A stretch of DNA of 22,119 bases from CAZBZG01 sp964496245 (GTDB taxonomy: Bacteria; Planctomycetota; SZUA-567): assembly GCA_964496245.1 (NCBI GenBank), contig CAZBZG010000044.1, forward strand, positions 1-22,119, written 5' to 3'. The first letter of the stretch is position 1. Each line of letters begins with the position of its first letter. The notes beneath the pieces are model-generated. The model ran no database searches, had not been told where the DNA came from, and saw only the letters and a program-made list of their open reading frames with translations. The position numbers and the translations under genes were made by a program. Positions 6,858 through 13,745 of this stretch are shown here, in pieces.

Positions 6858-6889
6858 GCCGGCCGCACCCGCACGCGGCCGGCCCTTTT
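6858..6889 (+). terminator. Intrinsic terminator after the FmdB-like gene
   Basis: GCCGGCCGC (6858-6866) pairs perfectly with GCGGCCGGC (6875-6883) across an 8-base loop, followed by CCTTTT. It begins 9 bases after the stop codon. The stem is almost identical to that at 4156-4188. Confidence 0.8.
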
Positions 6890-6907
6890 GACACGGGAAG
6901 ACGACGC

Positions 6908-8218
6908 ATGCACGACCGCCGCTCCATCGTCTGCGTCGCGCTCCTGCTGGTGCTCGGCGCCTCCGCCCTCCAGGCTGCCGAGGACCTCCGCTGCAGCCTG
7001 TGCGGACAGAAGATCACGGGCGATCACTACCGCATCAAGAAGGACGGGCGCTCCGTTCCGATCTGCACGCGCTGCGCCGAGCGCATCAAACAGGCGCAGG
7101 AACTCCGCTGCGCGATCTGCGGCAAGAAGATCTCGGGCAAGCACGCCAAGATGACGGTGAACGGCAAGAAGGTCCCGGTCTGCATGGCGTGCGCGGACGA
7201 GCGGATCCCCCGCTGCAGCGTCTGCGGCAGACGGTTGGCGGGCCAGTACTACCGCCTCGAAGAGAACGGCAAGACCCTCAAGCTCTGCAAGGACTGCATG
7301 AGGGACCGCGCCCCCCGGTGCGCCATCTGCAACCGGCGCGTCCAGGGCGAACACCTGCGCCACAAGGATGGTTCGGTCTACTGCAAAGCGTGCATGAAGC
7401 TGCCGCGCTGCCAAGCCTGCAACCGTCCGCTCGCTCCCGGCACGGGCGTGGAAAAAGGGGGCGAGCGCTTCTGCAAGACTTGCGCGGCCAGAATCCGCGT
7501 CTGCGCCTGCTGCGGCGAGGTCATCCGCGGCACGGGCTACAGCCACCCCTTCACCGAGGGGATCTTCTGCGAAGCCTGCGAGAACGAGCGGCCCAAATGC
7601 AAGTCCTGCGGCCGGCCGATCGCGGGCGACCCCATTCTCGTGGGCGGCACGCGCCCCATGTGCGAGGACTGCTTCCGCACGGCCGTGCTCACCAAGAAGG
7701 GCATGGAGGCCATCTTTGCGGAAGCCAAACAGATCCTCCTCGAAGCGCTGGACGAGAGCACCTACCACGAACTGCCGGTGGAGATGGTCGACGACATCGC
7801 CGAGGTCCGCAAGCAGGCGGGCATGAACGGAAGCCACAAGGAGCTGGGGCTCTTCAAGCGCACGGGCGAGCGATACCGGATCTACGTGCTCTACGGCCTC
7901 TCCGAAGCCCTGGCCTACGAGACCCTACCCCACGAATGGGCCCATGCCTGGTTCGCCGAGAACGGCAACCGGCAGCATCCCCAGTGGGTGGAAGAAGGCT
8001 TCTGCCAGTGGGTGGCCTCCCACGTGCTGAAAGCCAAGGACTTCACCCGCGGCCTGCGCATCCTGGAGAGCCGCGACGATCTCTACGGCCGGGGATACCG
8101 CTACATCAAGGCCATCGAGAAGCAGGGCGGCCAGAAAGCGGTCTTCCGCTACGTGCGCACCCCGCCCGGCAAGGGCAAACCGCATCGCAAACGGGAACGG
8201 CACACCGCTGCGCCCTGA
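6908..8218 (+). CDS. Secreted protein with seven C4 zinc modules and a DA1-like HExxH peptidase domain
   Basis: The 436-residue product has a signal peptide (basic MHDRR, hydrophobic core, likely cleavage after LQA at 23). Seven consecutive CxxC...CxxC modules follow at residues 29-255, each about 25-35 residues and resembling half-LIM zinc ribbons (for example CSLCGQKITG...CTRC and CAICGKKISG...CMAC). The C-terminal domain carries LPHEWAHAWF (His342, Glu343, His346) and then WVEEGFCQWV (Glu362, Glu363). This matches the DA1-like metallopeptidase domain (HExxH-WL...VEEGICQ-LA), which in plant DA1 proteins also follows LIM-type zinc domains. The product would act outside the cytoplasm, perhaps cleaving or binding a protein partner; the substrate is unknown. 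The ATG at 6908 has GGGAAG upstream. The terminator at 6858-6889 separates it from the FmdB-like gene. Confidence 0.88.
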   Translation: MHDRRSIVCVALLLVLGASALQAAEDLRCSLCGQKITGDHYRIKKDGRSVPICTRCAERIKQAQELRCAICGKKISGKHAKMTVNGKKVPVCMACADERIPRCSVCGRRLAGQYYRLEENGKTLKLCKDCMRDRAPRCAICNRRVQGEHLRHKDGSVYCKACMKLPRCQACNRPLAPGTGVEKGGERFCKTCAARIRVCACCGEVIRGTGYSHPFTEGIFCEACENERPKCKSCGRPIAGDPILVGGTRPMCEDCFRTAVLTKKGMEAIFAEAKQILLEALDESTYHELPVEMVDDIAEVRKQAGMNGSHKELGLFKRTGERYRIYVLYGLSEALAYETLPHEWAHAWFAENGNRQHPQWVEEGFCQWVASHVLKAKDFTRGLRILESRDDLYGRGYRYIKAIEKQGGQKAVFRYVRTPPGKGKPHRKRERHTAAP

Positions 8219-8268
8219 GCGATGTTCGGCCGCCCGGTTCTTCGCAGCGCTTACTCCCGCGATTTCTG

Positions 8269-8362
8269 TCAGGTCCGCTGTGCGCTCGGCACATGGCCGA
8301 AGGCGCGGCGAAAGCACTGGCTGAAGTAGGCTGACGGACATCAGGCGGATCTGGGCATACGC
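8269..8362 (-). pseudogene. Relic of an AraC-family regulator
   Basis: On the minus strand one frame reads PSAYFSQCFRRAFGHVPSAQ and ends at a stop at 8269-8271. This is the AraC/XylS second helix-turn-helix signature (syFsr-Frr-fG-tPs-yR). A different frame just upstream (8346-8362) reads AYAQIRLM, like the family's preceding ...R--RL--A segment. So the HTH domain has suffered a deletion with frameshift, and nothing of the ligand-binding domain remains. It lies 90 bases before the sialidase-like gene, a typical place for a local regulator of sugar genes. That former role is inference. Confidence 0.65.
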
Positions 8363-8455
8363 CCTGCATCTTTCCCTGACCGGAAAATGGTGCCAGGAAA
8401 TCGGCCCGAACGCAACCGCGCAGCAGGCAGACGCGCCCAGCAAGAGGACGACACC

Positions 8456-10351
8456 ATGCCCAATGCGCAGGACACGCCCCCCATCGACCCGCGCCACATC
8501 CAGACGGGCTTCGAGATCCCGAGCGAGGGCTACTGCGACCAGCCGTATGTCGTGGTCAACGCGGACAGCACATGGACGTGCGTCATGACCACCGGCTGCG
8601 GCCACGAGGGCGCGACCGGCCAGCATGTGGTGAGCTTCCGCACGGCCGACCAGGGCCGCACCTGGGAAGGCCCCTTCGACATCGAACCGGCTGACGGGCC
8701 GGAGGCGAGCTGGGCCATGCCGCTGTTGGTCCCCGAGACCGGCCGGATCTACGTCTTCTACACCTACAACAAGGAGAATCAGCGCGAGGTCGAGACCGTG
8801 GACGGACGCAGGCTCAGCCGCGTGGATTCGTTGGGCGTCTACGCCTACAAGTACAGCGACGACCAGGGCCGCACCTGGTCGGCCGAGCGCTACGAGATTC
8901 CCATGCGCGTGTTCGCGTGCGACCGGGAGAACATCTACCAGGGCGAGGTCCTCTTCTTCTGGGGCGTGGGAAAACCCTTCACGCACAAGGGCGCTGCCTA
9001 CGTGTGCGCGAGCAAGGTGGGCGGATTCGGCCCGGGCTTCTTCGTGCAGAACGAGGGCGTGCTCTTTCGCAGCCCCAATCTGCTGATCGAGCCCGACCCG
9101 GCCAGGCACGAATGGGAGACGCTGCCCGAGGGCGACAAGGGCCTGCGCACGCCCGCCGGCGGCGGGCCGATCGCAGGCGAGTTCAACGCCACGCCCATGA
9201 ACGACGGCTCGCTCTACGGCACCTTCCGCACGATCGACGGGTGGAGCTGCCATGCCACCAGCCGCGACGATGGACGGCATTGGGACGTCGACTGGATGAC
9301 CTACAGACCCGGCGGCCGGCGCGTGAAGAATCCGCGCAGCGCCAACTTCGTGCGCCGCTTCTCCAACGGCAGGTATCTCTACTGGTTCTGCTTCCACGGC
9401 GGCGCGGTGCTGGGAGACACCCCGGGCGTGGAGGCGGGCGCCGGCTACGCCCACCGCAACCCCATCTGGCTCTCGGGCGGCGTGGAACAGGACGGCCGCA
9501 TCCGCTGGTCCGAGCCGGAACTCATCCTCTACGACGACGACATCGGAAGCCGCATGAGCTACCCCGACTTCATCGAGGAGGCGGGGCGCATCTACCTGAC
9601 CGAAACGCAGAAGATCGTGGCCCGCGTGCATGCACTCGACCCGCGCATGCTCGAGGCCATGTGGCACCAGCACGAGGCGCGTACCGTTGCAACGGACGGG
9701 CTCGTGCTGGATCTGGAGGGCGCCTCCTGCGTGCCGGGTGCGCGCATCGACCTGCCGCGGCTGCCGGATCTGCACGATCGCGGGGCGCCATCCATCGACG
9801 CGGCAACCGGAGCGACGCGCGCACACGGCGCGCCCCGGGCGGTGGAGGCGCGCGGCGGCTTCGCCCTGGAGCTGCGCGTGCGCTTCGACGACCTGGCGCC
9901 CTGGCAGGTGCTCTTCGACAGCCGGGGGCCCGAGGGCCGCGGGCTCTTTGTTCAGCTCACCGACCGCGGCACGCTCAAGCTGCACATCGTCAGCCGCGCC
10001 TGGGGCACGCCGGGCTCGCAGAACGGCAACGGCCTGGTCGAATCCGCGTGCGAGACCGATACCGGCCTGCTGCAGGTCGGGCGGGACCACCAGGTCCTCT
10101 TCAATGTCGACGGCGGCCCCAAGCTGATGACGGTCCTGGTCGACGGCGTGCTCTGCGACGGCGGAGCAGACCGCCAGTTCGGGTGGAGCCGCTTCCATCC
10201 GGCCCTCATGGACCCCAACGGCGCGGCCCAGGCGACGCTCGCCCCGCGCCTGCACGGCACGCTCCTCGGCCTGCGCCTCTACGATCGGTGCCTGCTCACG
10301 AGCGAGGGCGTGGCAAACTGGCGGGCCGACAGCGAACAGGCGACAGCCTGA
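8456..10351 (+). CDS. Sialidase-like (BNR/Asp-box) beta-propeller protein with C-terminal lectin-like domain
   Basis: The 631-residue product has three Asp-box motifs typical of six-bladed sialidase-like propellers: TADQGRTW (63-70), SDDQGRTW (134-141) and SRDDGRHW (269-276). The region of about 450-625 resembles a LamG/concanavalin-type beta-sandwich (FALELRVRFDDLAPWQVLFD, then LLGLRLYDRCL). No signal peptide is visible, so it would be cytoplasmic unless exported another way. The reaction is not certain: many such proteins in PVC-type bacteria are annotated exo-alpha-sialidase without proof. Its position beside a YhcH/NanQ-family gene supports a sialic-acid or amino-sugar role, and the sulfatase relic suggests sulfated host or algal glycans. 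The ATG at 8456 has AAGAGGA eight bases upstream; the in-frame ATG at 8387 lacks a ribosome site. No promoter was found in 8363-8455. Confidence 0.85.
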   Translation: MPNAQDTPPIDPRHIQTGFEIPSEGYCDQPYVVVNADSTWTCVMTTGCGHEGATGQHVVSFRTADQGRTWEGPFDIEPADGPEASWAMPLLVPETGRIYVFYTYNKENQREVETVDGRRLSRVDSLGVYAYKYSDDQGRTWSAERYEIPMRVFACDRENIYQGEVLFFWGVGKPFTHKGAAYVCASKVGGFGPGFFVQNEGVLFRSPNLLIEPDPARHEWETLPEGDKGLRTPAGGGPIAGEFNATPMNDGSLYGTFRTIDGWSCHATSRDDGRHWDVDWMTYRPGGRRVKNPRSANFVRRFSNGRYLYWFCFHGGAVLGDTPGVEAGAGYAHRNPIWLSGGVEQDGRIRWSEPELILYDDDIGSRMSYPDFIEEAGRIYLTETQKIVARVHALDPRMLEAMWHQHEARTVATDGLVLDLEGASCVPGARIDLPRLPDLHDRGAPSIDAATGATRAHGAPRAVEARGGFALELRVRFDDLAPWQVLFDSRGPEGRGLFVQLTDRGTLKLHIVSRAWGTPGSQNGNGLVESACETDTGLLQVGRDHQVLFNVDGGPKLMTVLVDGVLCDGGADRQFGWSRFHPALMDPNGAAQATLAPRLHGTLLGLRLYDRCLLTSEGVANWRADSEQATA

Positions 10352-10462
10352 GCAAACCAGAACGCACCTGTCCCGCCAAGCCCCCGCACCGGGCGCATCC
10401 GTGCCGCCTCCCACCATCGCGCATGAATCCGCGTCCGGCCTGCGCGAAAAGGAGATCCCCTC

Positions 10463-10733
10463 ACGAACCGTCCCAACCTCATCCTGATCCTCACCGACCA
10501 CTTCCGCCGCGACGCGCTCAGGCCGGACGTGACGCCGCACCTGCTGCGGCTCTCCCGGCAGGGCACGCGCTTCGTCAATGCCTACAGCGCCGCGACAATC
10601 TGGCGGGGGCGTGCCCGGCTATGAGCCCGTCATCTCCGGCCTCGTGCAGACACTCCTCGAAGACAAGATCCGCCGCAGTCAGACCACCCACACCAAGGAA
10701 GAGCAGCGGCTGCAGCGGGTCCACATCGCGTGA
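10463..10733 (+). pseudogene. Sulfatase relic with large internal deletion
   Basis: The frame from 10463 reads NRPNLILILTDHFRRDAL and then TPHLLRLSRQGTRFVNAYSA, the unmistakable start of a type I sulfatase (alkaline-phosphatase fold), including the metal-binding Asp. The sequence breaks at AATI, immediately where the catalytic CxPSR would begin, and no CxPSR is present. Another frame then reads PGYEPVISGLVQTLLEDKIR and ends at 10731-10733; this could be the original C-terminus, though that part is less certain. AAGGAG at 10449-10454 is well placed, but the codon at the start position is ACG (10463-10465) where ATG is expected. So the gene lost its start codon, active site and most of its roughly 450-500 residues. 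It follows the sialidase-like gene on the same strand and was probably in its operon. Confidence 0.75.
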
Positions 10734-10761
10734 GCCGGTTTTGGCACATCGCAGGTTGTGC

Positions 10762-10821
10762 TTGACGCGGACGCACCGGACGCCAACACTCTCTGCGGTG
10801 ATGGGATGCGAGCGGATCCGC
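10762..10821 (+). promoter_or_regulatory. Weak promoter-like and palindromic sequence before the YhcH-family gene
   Basis: TTGACG (10762-10767) is a good -35 box, but at 17 bases the -10 position reads AACACT, a poor match. A perfect palindrome, GCGGATCCGC, lies at 10812-10821, 40 bases before the GTG start, and could be an operator. Both are tentative. Confidence 0.25.
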
Positions 10822-10860
10822 GTCCCGCTACGTCGCCGTCTTTGCGCAAAGGAGCCGCTC

Positions 10861-11304
10861 GTGATCCTGGACCGCCTCGAGCACGCCGATCAGTACTTGC
10901 CCCTGCATTTCCACTTCCGTGACGCGTTCACCTTTCTCCAGAACACCCAGCTCGCCGAGCTTCCCGACGGCCGCACGGAGATCGACGGCGATGCCGTCTA
11001 TGCCATGGTCGTGCGCGAAGACGGGCGCGGCCAGGCCGGTGCGCGCCTCGAAAGCCACCAGCGCACCATCGACATCCAGTACGCCGTGAGCGGCGAGGAA
11101 GTCATTGGCTGGTCGCCGGCGGGGACTGCACATCCGGGCGAAGGCTACGATGCGGAGAAGGATGTCGACCTGCACGAGGGCACGCCGCTCGCATGGCTGC
11201 CCACGCCCCCGGGCGCGTTCACGGTCTTCTTCCCGCAGGATCTGCACGCGCCGCTGGCGGGCAGCGGTCCGCTCGTCAAGGTCGTCGTCAAGGTGCGTCT
11301 CTGA
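10861..11304 (+). CDS. YhcH/YjgK/YiaL (NanQ) family protein
   Basis: The 147-residue product matches the single-domain cupin-like YhcH/YjgK/YiaL family (also called beta-galactosidase subunit beta or DUF386). E. coli YhcH (NanQ) is reported as a sialic acid anomerase, and other members work on related sugars. Family features visible are the start MILDRLEHA, ARLESHQRTIDIQYAVSGEE with its E-x-H, D and Q residues and G-x-E, and FFPQDLHAP near the C-terminus, which supplies another His. It starts with GTG at 10861 behind AAAGGAG (10848-10854) at six bases. It lies downstream of the sialidase-like gene and the sulfatase relic, which fits catabolism of sialic acid or a similar sugar. No NanA, NanK or NanE gene is present in the window, so the pathway cannot be shown. 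Confidence 0.9.
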   Translation: MILDRLEHADQYLPLHFHFRDAFTFLQNTQLAELPDGRTEIDGDAVYAMVVREDGRGQAGARLESHQRTIDIQYAVSGEEVIGWSPAGTAHPGEGYDAEKDVDLHEGTPLAWLPTPPGAFTVFFPQDLHAPLAGSGPLVKVVVKVRL

Positions 11305-11323
11305 CGCGCCCCATTGCAGCGGC

Positions 11324-11353
11324 GCGGCCCGGCTTTTGATCCAGACCGGCCGC
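11324..11353. terminator. Candidate bidirectional terminator between convergent genes
   Basis: GCGGCCCGG (11324-11332) pairs with CCGGCCGC (11346-11353) with one bulged C. The loop contains CTTTTG. It fills the 53-base gap between the YhcH-family gene and the convergent TPR gene. The stem resembles the GCCGGCCGC stems at 4156 and 6858, but no T-run follows on the plus side. Confidence 0.4.
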
Positions 11354-11357
11354 AGGG

Positions 11358-13430
11358 CTACGGCGTCTTTTCCGGCTTTTCGAGCCGCTCGAGCCACGCG
11401 CGAGCGGGCGCGAAATCCGGGTGGGTCTCTTGCAGACGCCGCAGATGCCCGATCGCCTCCTCGGTCCGCCCGGCCTGGGCGAGGATGCGCGCGAGGTTGA
11501 GGCGCATGCCGGGCTGGTCGGGCGCGATCGCCACGGCCCGCTCCAACGATCGAATCGCCTCGGCCGAACGCCCCGCCTGCAGCAGCGCCAGGCCGAGATG
11601 GTTGTGGACGAGCGCGTTCTCCGGCTCGATGGCGAGCGCCTGGCGGAAGCGCCGGGCCGCTTCGTCGGGCCTGCCCGTCTGCAGCCGGACCACCCCCAGC
11701 CCGTCGGCCGCACGCGCATGCTGCGGATTGAGGGAGAGCGCCCGCGCATAGGCTTCGCAGGCCTTGCGCTCGTCTCTCCGTGCGGCCGCCAGGATGCGGC
11801 CGTAGTTGTACCAGGCAACGTCATTGGCAGGCGCCAGCCGGGTCGCGCGCTTCGCGTGTGCGAGCGCTTCGGCCAGGTCGCCGGCCTGGACGAGCACGCC
11901 CGCCAGGTTGGTGTGCGTCTTGGGGTTGTTCGGGGCGATCTGTGCGGCCTTTTGGAGCGCTGCAGCCGCGCCCTCCAGGTCTCCAGACCGGGCGAGCGCC
12001 ACGCCGAGGGTGCCCTGGCCGCGGTCCCAATCGGGCGCGAGCACCACGGCCCGGCGGGCTGCGGCCACAGCTTCCGGCACCTTGCCCGCCTCCAGCAGGG
12101 CCAGGGCGAGCACCTGCGGCGCACGTGGATTCTGCGGCTGCTGCCGGCAGGCAAGCCGCCAGAGCGCGACCGAGTCGTTATAGAGTCGATTCCGCTCCAC
12201 CGTCAGCACGCCACACGCCACGAGGACCAAGACGAGTCCCGTCCACCAGGCGGCGCTCGCGCGCCAGGGAAGCGGCGGCGCGCCGGTCCGGACCAGGGCC
12301 ACGTGCCCGACGCCGATCACGAGGCCCGCCAGCAGTCCGGCGAGCGGCAGATACAGCCGGTACTCGAAGACGGGGTCGGGCATGGGCATGAGGCTGCTCG
12401 TGGGCGCGAGGACCAGGAGAAAGAACGCGCCCGGCAAGGCCCAGGGCCGATTGCGCGCGAGCCCGAAGACGACCGCGCCCACGCCAGCCAGCCAAGGGAG
12501 GCCCGGCACCAGCACCTCACGCCAGCCCGCTGCCAGCGGCCAACGGTAATCGAACACGAGCGGATGCGGGACCACGGCCAGGCGAAGGTAGTGCAGATGC
12601 ACGCCGGGCATGGTGGCCAGATAGTGAAGCGGCGAGGCCGCGCCCGCGCCAAAGCCCACCCCGGGATTGTCGTGAAAAGACGACGCGCTCGCGAGAAGCA
12701 GGCCCGCCAGGACCGCCCAGGCCGCACCGAGACCCGCGTACAGACGCCATCGTTCGGCTAGGGCCGCGCGCCACGTGCCTGCAAAGAACGCGCGGTCGAG
12801 CACGAGCACGAAGAGCGGCGCCGTGACCATGGACTCCTTGACCCCCATGCCGAGCGCGCACACGGCCACGGTCAGGCCCGCCCACACGCGCCCGCTGCGG
12901 CCCGCTGCCGTACGCGAGCGCACGAACGCGTAGAGCGTGAAGAGATAGCAGAGCGCCATCAGACTTTCCCCGCGCTGCCACACGTAGGTCACGGCCATGG
13001 TGTTGACCGGATGCGCCACCCAGAGCGCGGCCACGGCAAAGGCGAGCGGCAAGGCTGTGTCGCGAAAGCGCGCGAGCCGCGGCAGCCGCAGGATGCGGCG
13101 CAGCAGACCGAAGAGGACGAGACCGGCGGCGAAATGGAAGCAGACGTTCGTCAGCCGGAAGATCCACGGCGTGAAATGGCCGATCGCGTAGTTCGCGGCA
13201 AAGGTGAGGTACAGGACCGGCCGCGTGTTGCCGCTGAGGTAGGCGGGCGGCCAGAGGCTGCGCAGGGCGTTGTGTTCGAGCAGGTAGACCTGATCGTCGA
13301 AGTGAAACGGCGCGGACAAACCGGGCACGTAGAGCCCGCACGCGAGCGCCGCGATCCCCACGCACGCCAGCCCGGTCCACATGCGGGAACGTTCATCCGG
13401 AGACCGGGGTTCCTCTGCAGAGAGATCCAT
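11358..13430 (-). CDS. TMTC-like integral membrane protein with C-terminal TPR repeats
   Basis: The product is 690 residues if started at 13430. The N-terminal half has about ten hydrophobic helices. The first is followed by FHFDDQVYLLEHNAL, an acidic Asp-Asp loop of the kind found in GT-C glycosyltransferases and in TMTC proteins; HPLVFDYRWPL and EYRLYLPLAG also fit that group. From about residue 415 onward there are eight or so TPR repeats (for example NPKTHTNLAGVLVQAGDLAE and NALVHNHLGLALLQAGRSAE), which would face the other side of the membrane and bind proteins. Eukaryotic TMTC proteins are O-mannosyltransferases; whether bacterial relatives have that activity is unknown. The start is not firm: the ribosome site before 13430 is weak, and an ATG at 13383 just before the first helix is the alternative. 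It is divergent from the coiled-coil gene at 13746. Confidence 0.85.
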   Translation of the reverse strand: MDLSAEEPRSPDERSRMWTGLACVGIAALACGLYVPGLSAPFHFDDQVYLLEHNALRSLWPPAYLSGNTRPVLYLTFAANYAIGHFTPWIFRLTNVCFHFAAGLVLFGLLRRILRLPRLARFRDTALPLAFAVAALWVAHPVNTMAVTYVWQRGESLMALCYLFTLYAFVRSRTAAGRSGRVWAGLTVAVCALGMGVKESMVTAPLFVLVLDRAFFAGTWRAALAERWRLYAGLGAAWAVLAGLLLASASSFHDNPGVGFGAGAASPLHYLATMPGVHLHYLRLAVVPHPLVFDYRWPLAAGWREVLVPGLPWLAGVGAVVFGLARNRPWALPGAFFLLVLAPTSSLMPMPDPVFEYRLYLPLAGLLAGLVIGVGHVALVRTGAPPLPWRASAAWWTGLVLVLVACGVLTVERNRLYNDSVALWRLACRQQPQNPRAPQVLALALLEAGKVPEAVAAARRAVVLAPDWDRGQGTLGVALARSGDLEGAAAALQKAAQIAPNNPKTHTNLAGVLVQAGDLAEALAHAKRATRLAPANDVAWYNYGRILAAARRDERKACEAYARALSLNPQHARAADGLGVVRLQTGRPDEAARRFRQALAIEPENALVHNHLGLALLQAGRSAEAIRSLERAVAIAPDQPGMRLNLARILAQAGRTEEAIGHLRRLQETHPDFAPARAWLERLEKPEKTP

Positions 13431-13664
13431 GGCGCCATCCGCTCGTGCCGCCAGGCTCGGGACCGGCCGCCGCACAGCCGCTTCCGCCCCTTGACAAAGG
13501 CCGCCCCGCGTGGGGACGAGCCGAACGGCCGTCCCGTGCCGAGCGTACCCGCCGCCCGCAGGGGTGTCAACCGTCAGCGCCGGCTGCAGAAAGCCCCCAC
13601 GCCTCTGCGGGCAGGGCGCAGCTGCGGCATCGCAGGCGCCTCCCTGCCGGGCGCACGATTTTTG

Positions 13665-13694
13665 TTGCACCCGAAGGTTTCCGGATGCTATACT
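13665..13694 (+). promoter_or_regulatory. Sigma-70 type promoter of the coiled-coil/NHL/vWA unit
   Basis: TTGCAC (13665-13670) and TATACT (13689-13694) are 18 bases apart. Transcription would begin near 13701, leaving a leader of about 45 bases with GAGAGG before the ATG at 13746. The rest of the divergent gap (13431-13664) holds nothing I can identify, including no clear minus-strand promoter for the TPR gene. Confidence 0.65.
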
Positions 13695-13745
13695 GATAGA
13701 GGCGAACGAGGGGCAAACGGGCCCGACGCGCGAGAGGACGTGCGC

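Noticed and set aside
7925..10540. An 871-codon minus-strand open frame across the sialidase-like gene
   Set aside because: It shows no recognisable domain; it is antisense to the Asp-box protein and its only meaningful segment is the AraC fragment in another partial frame.
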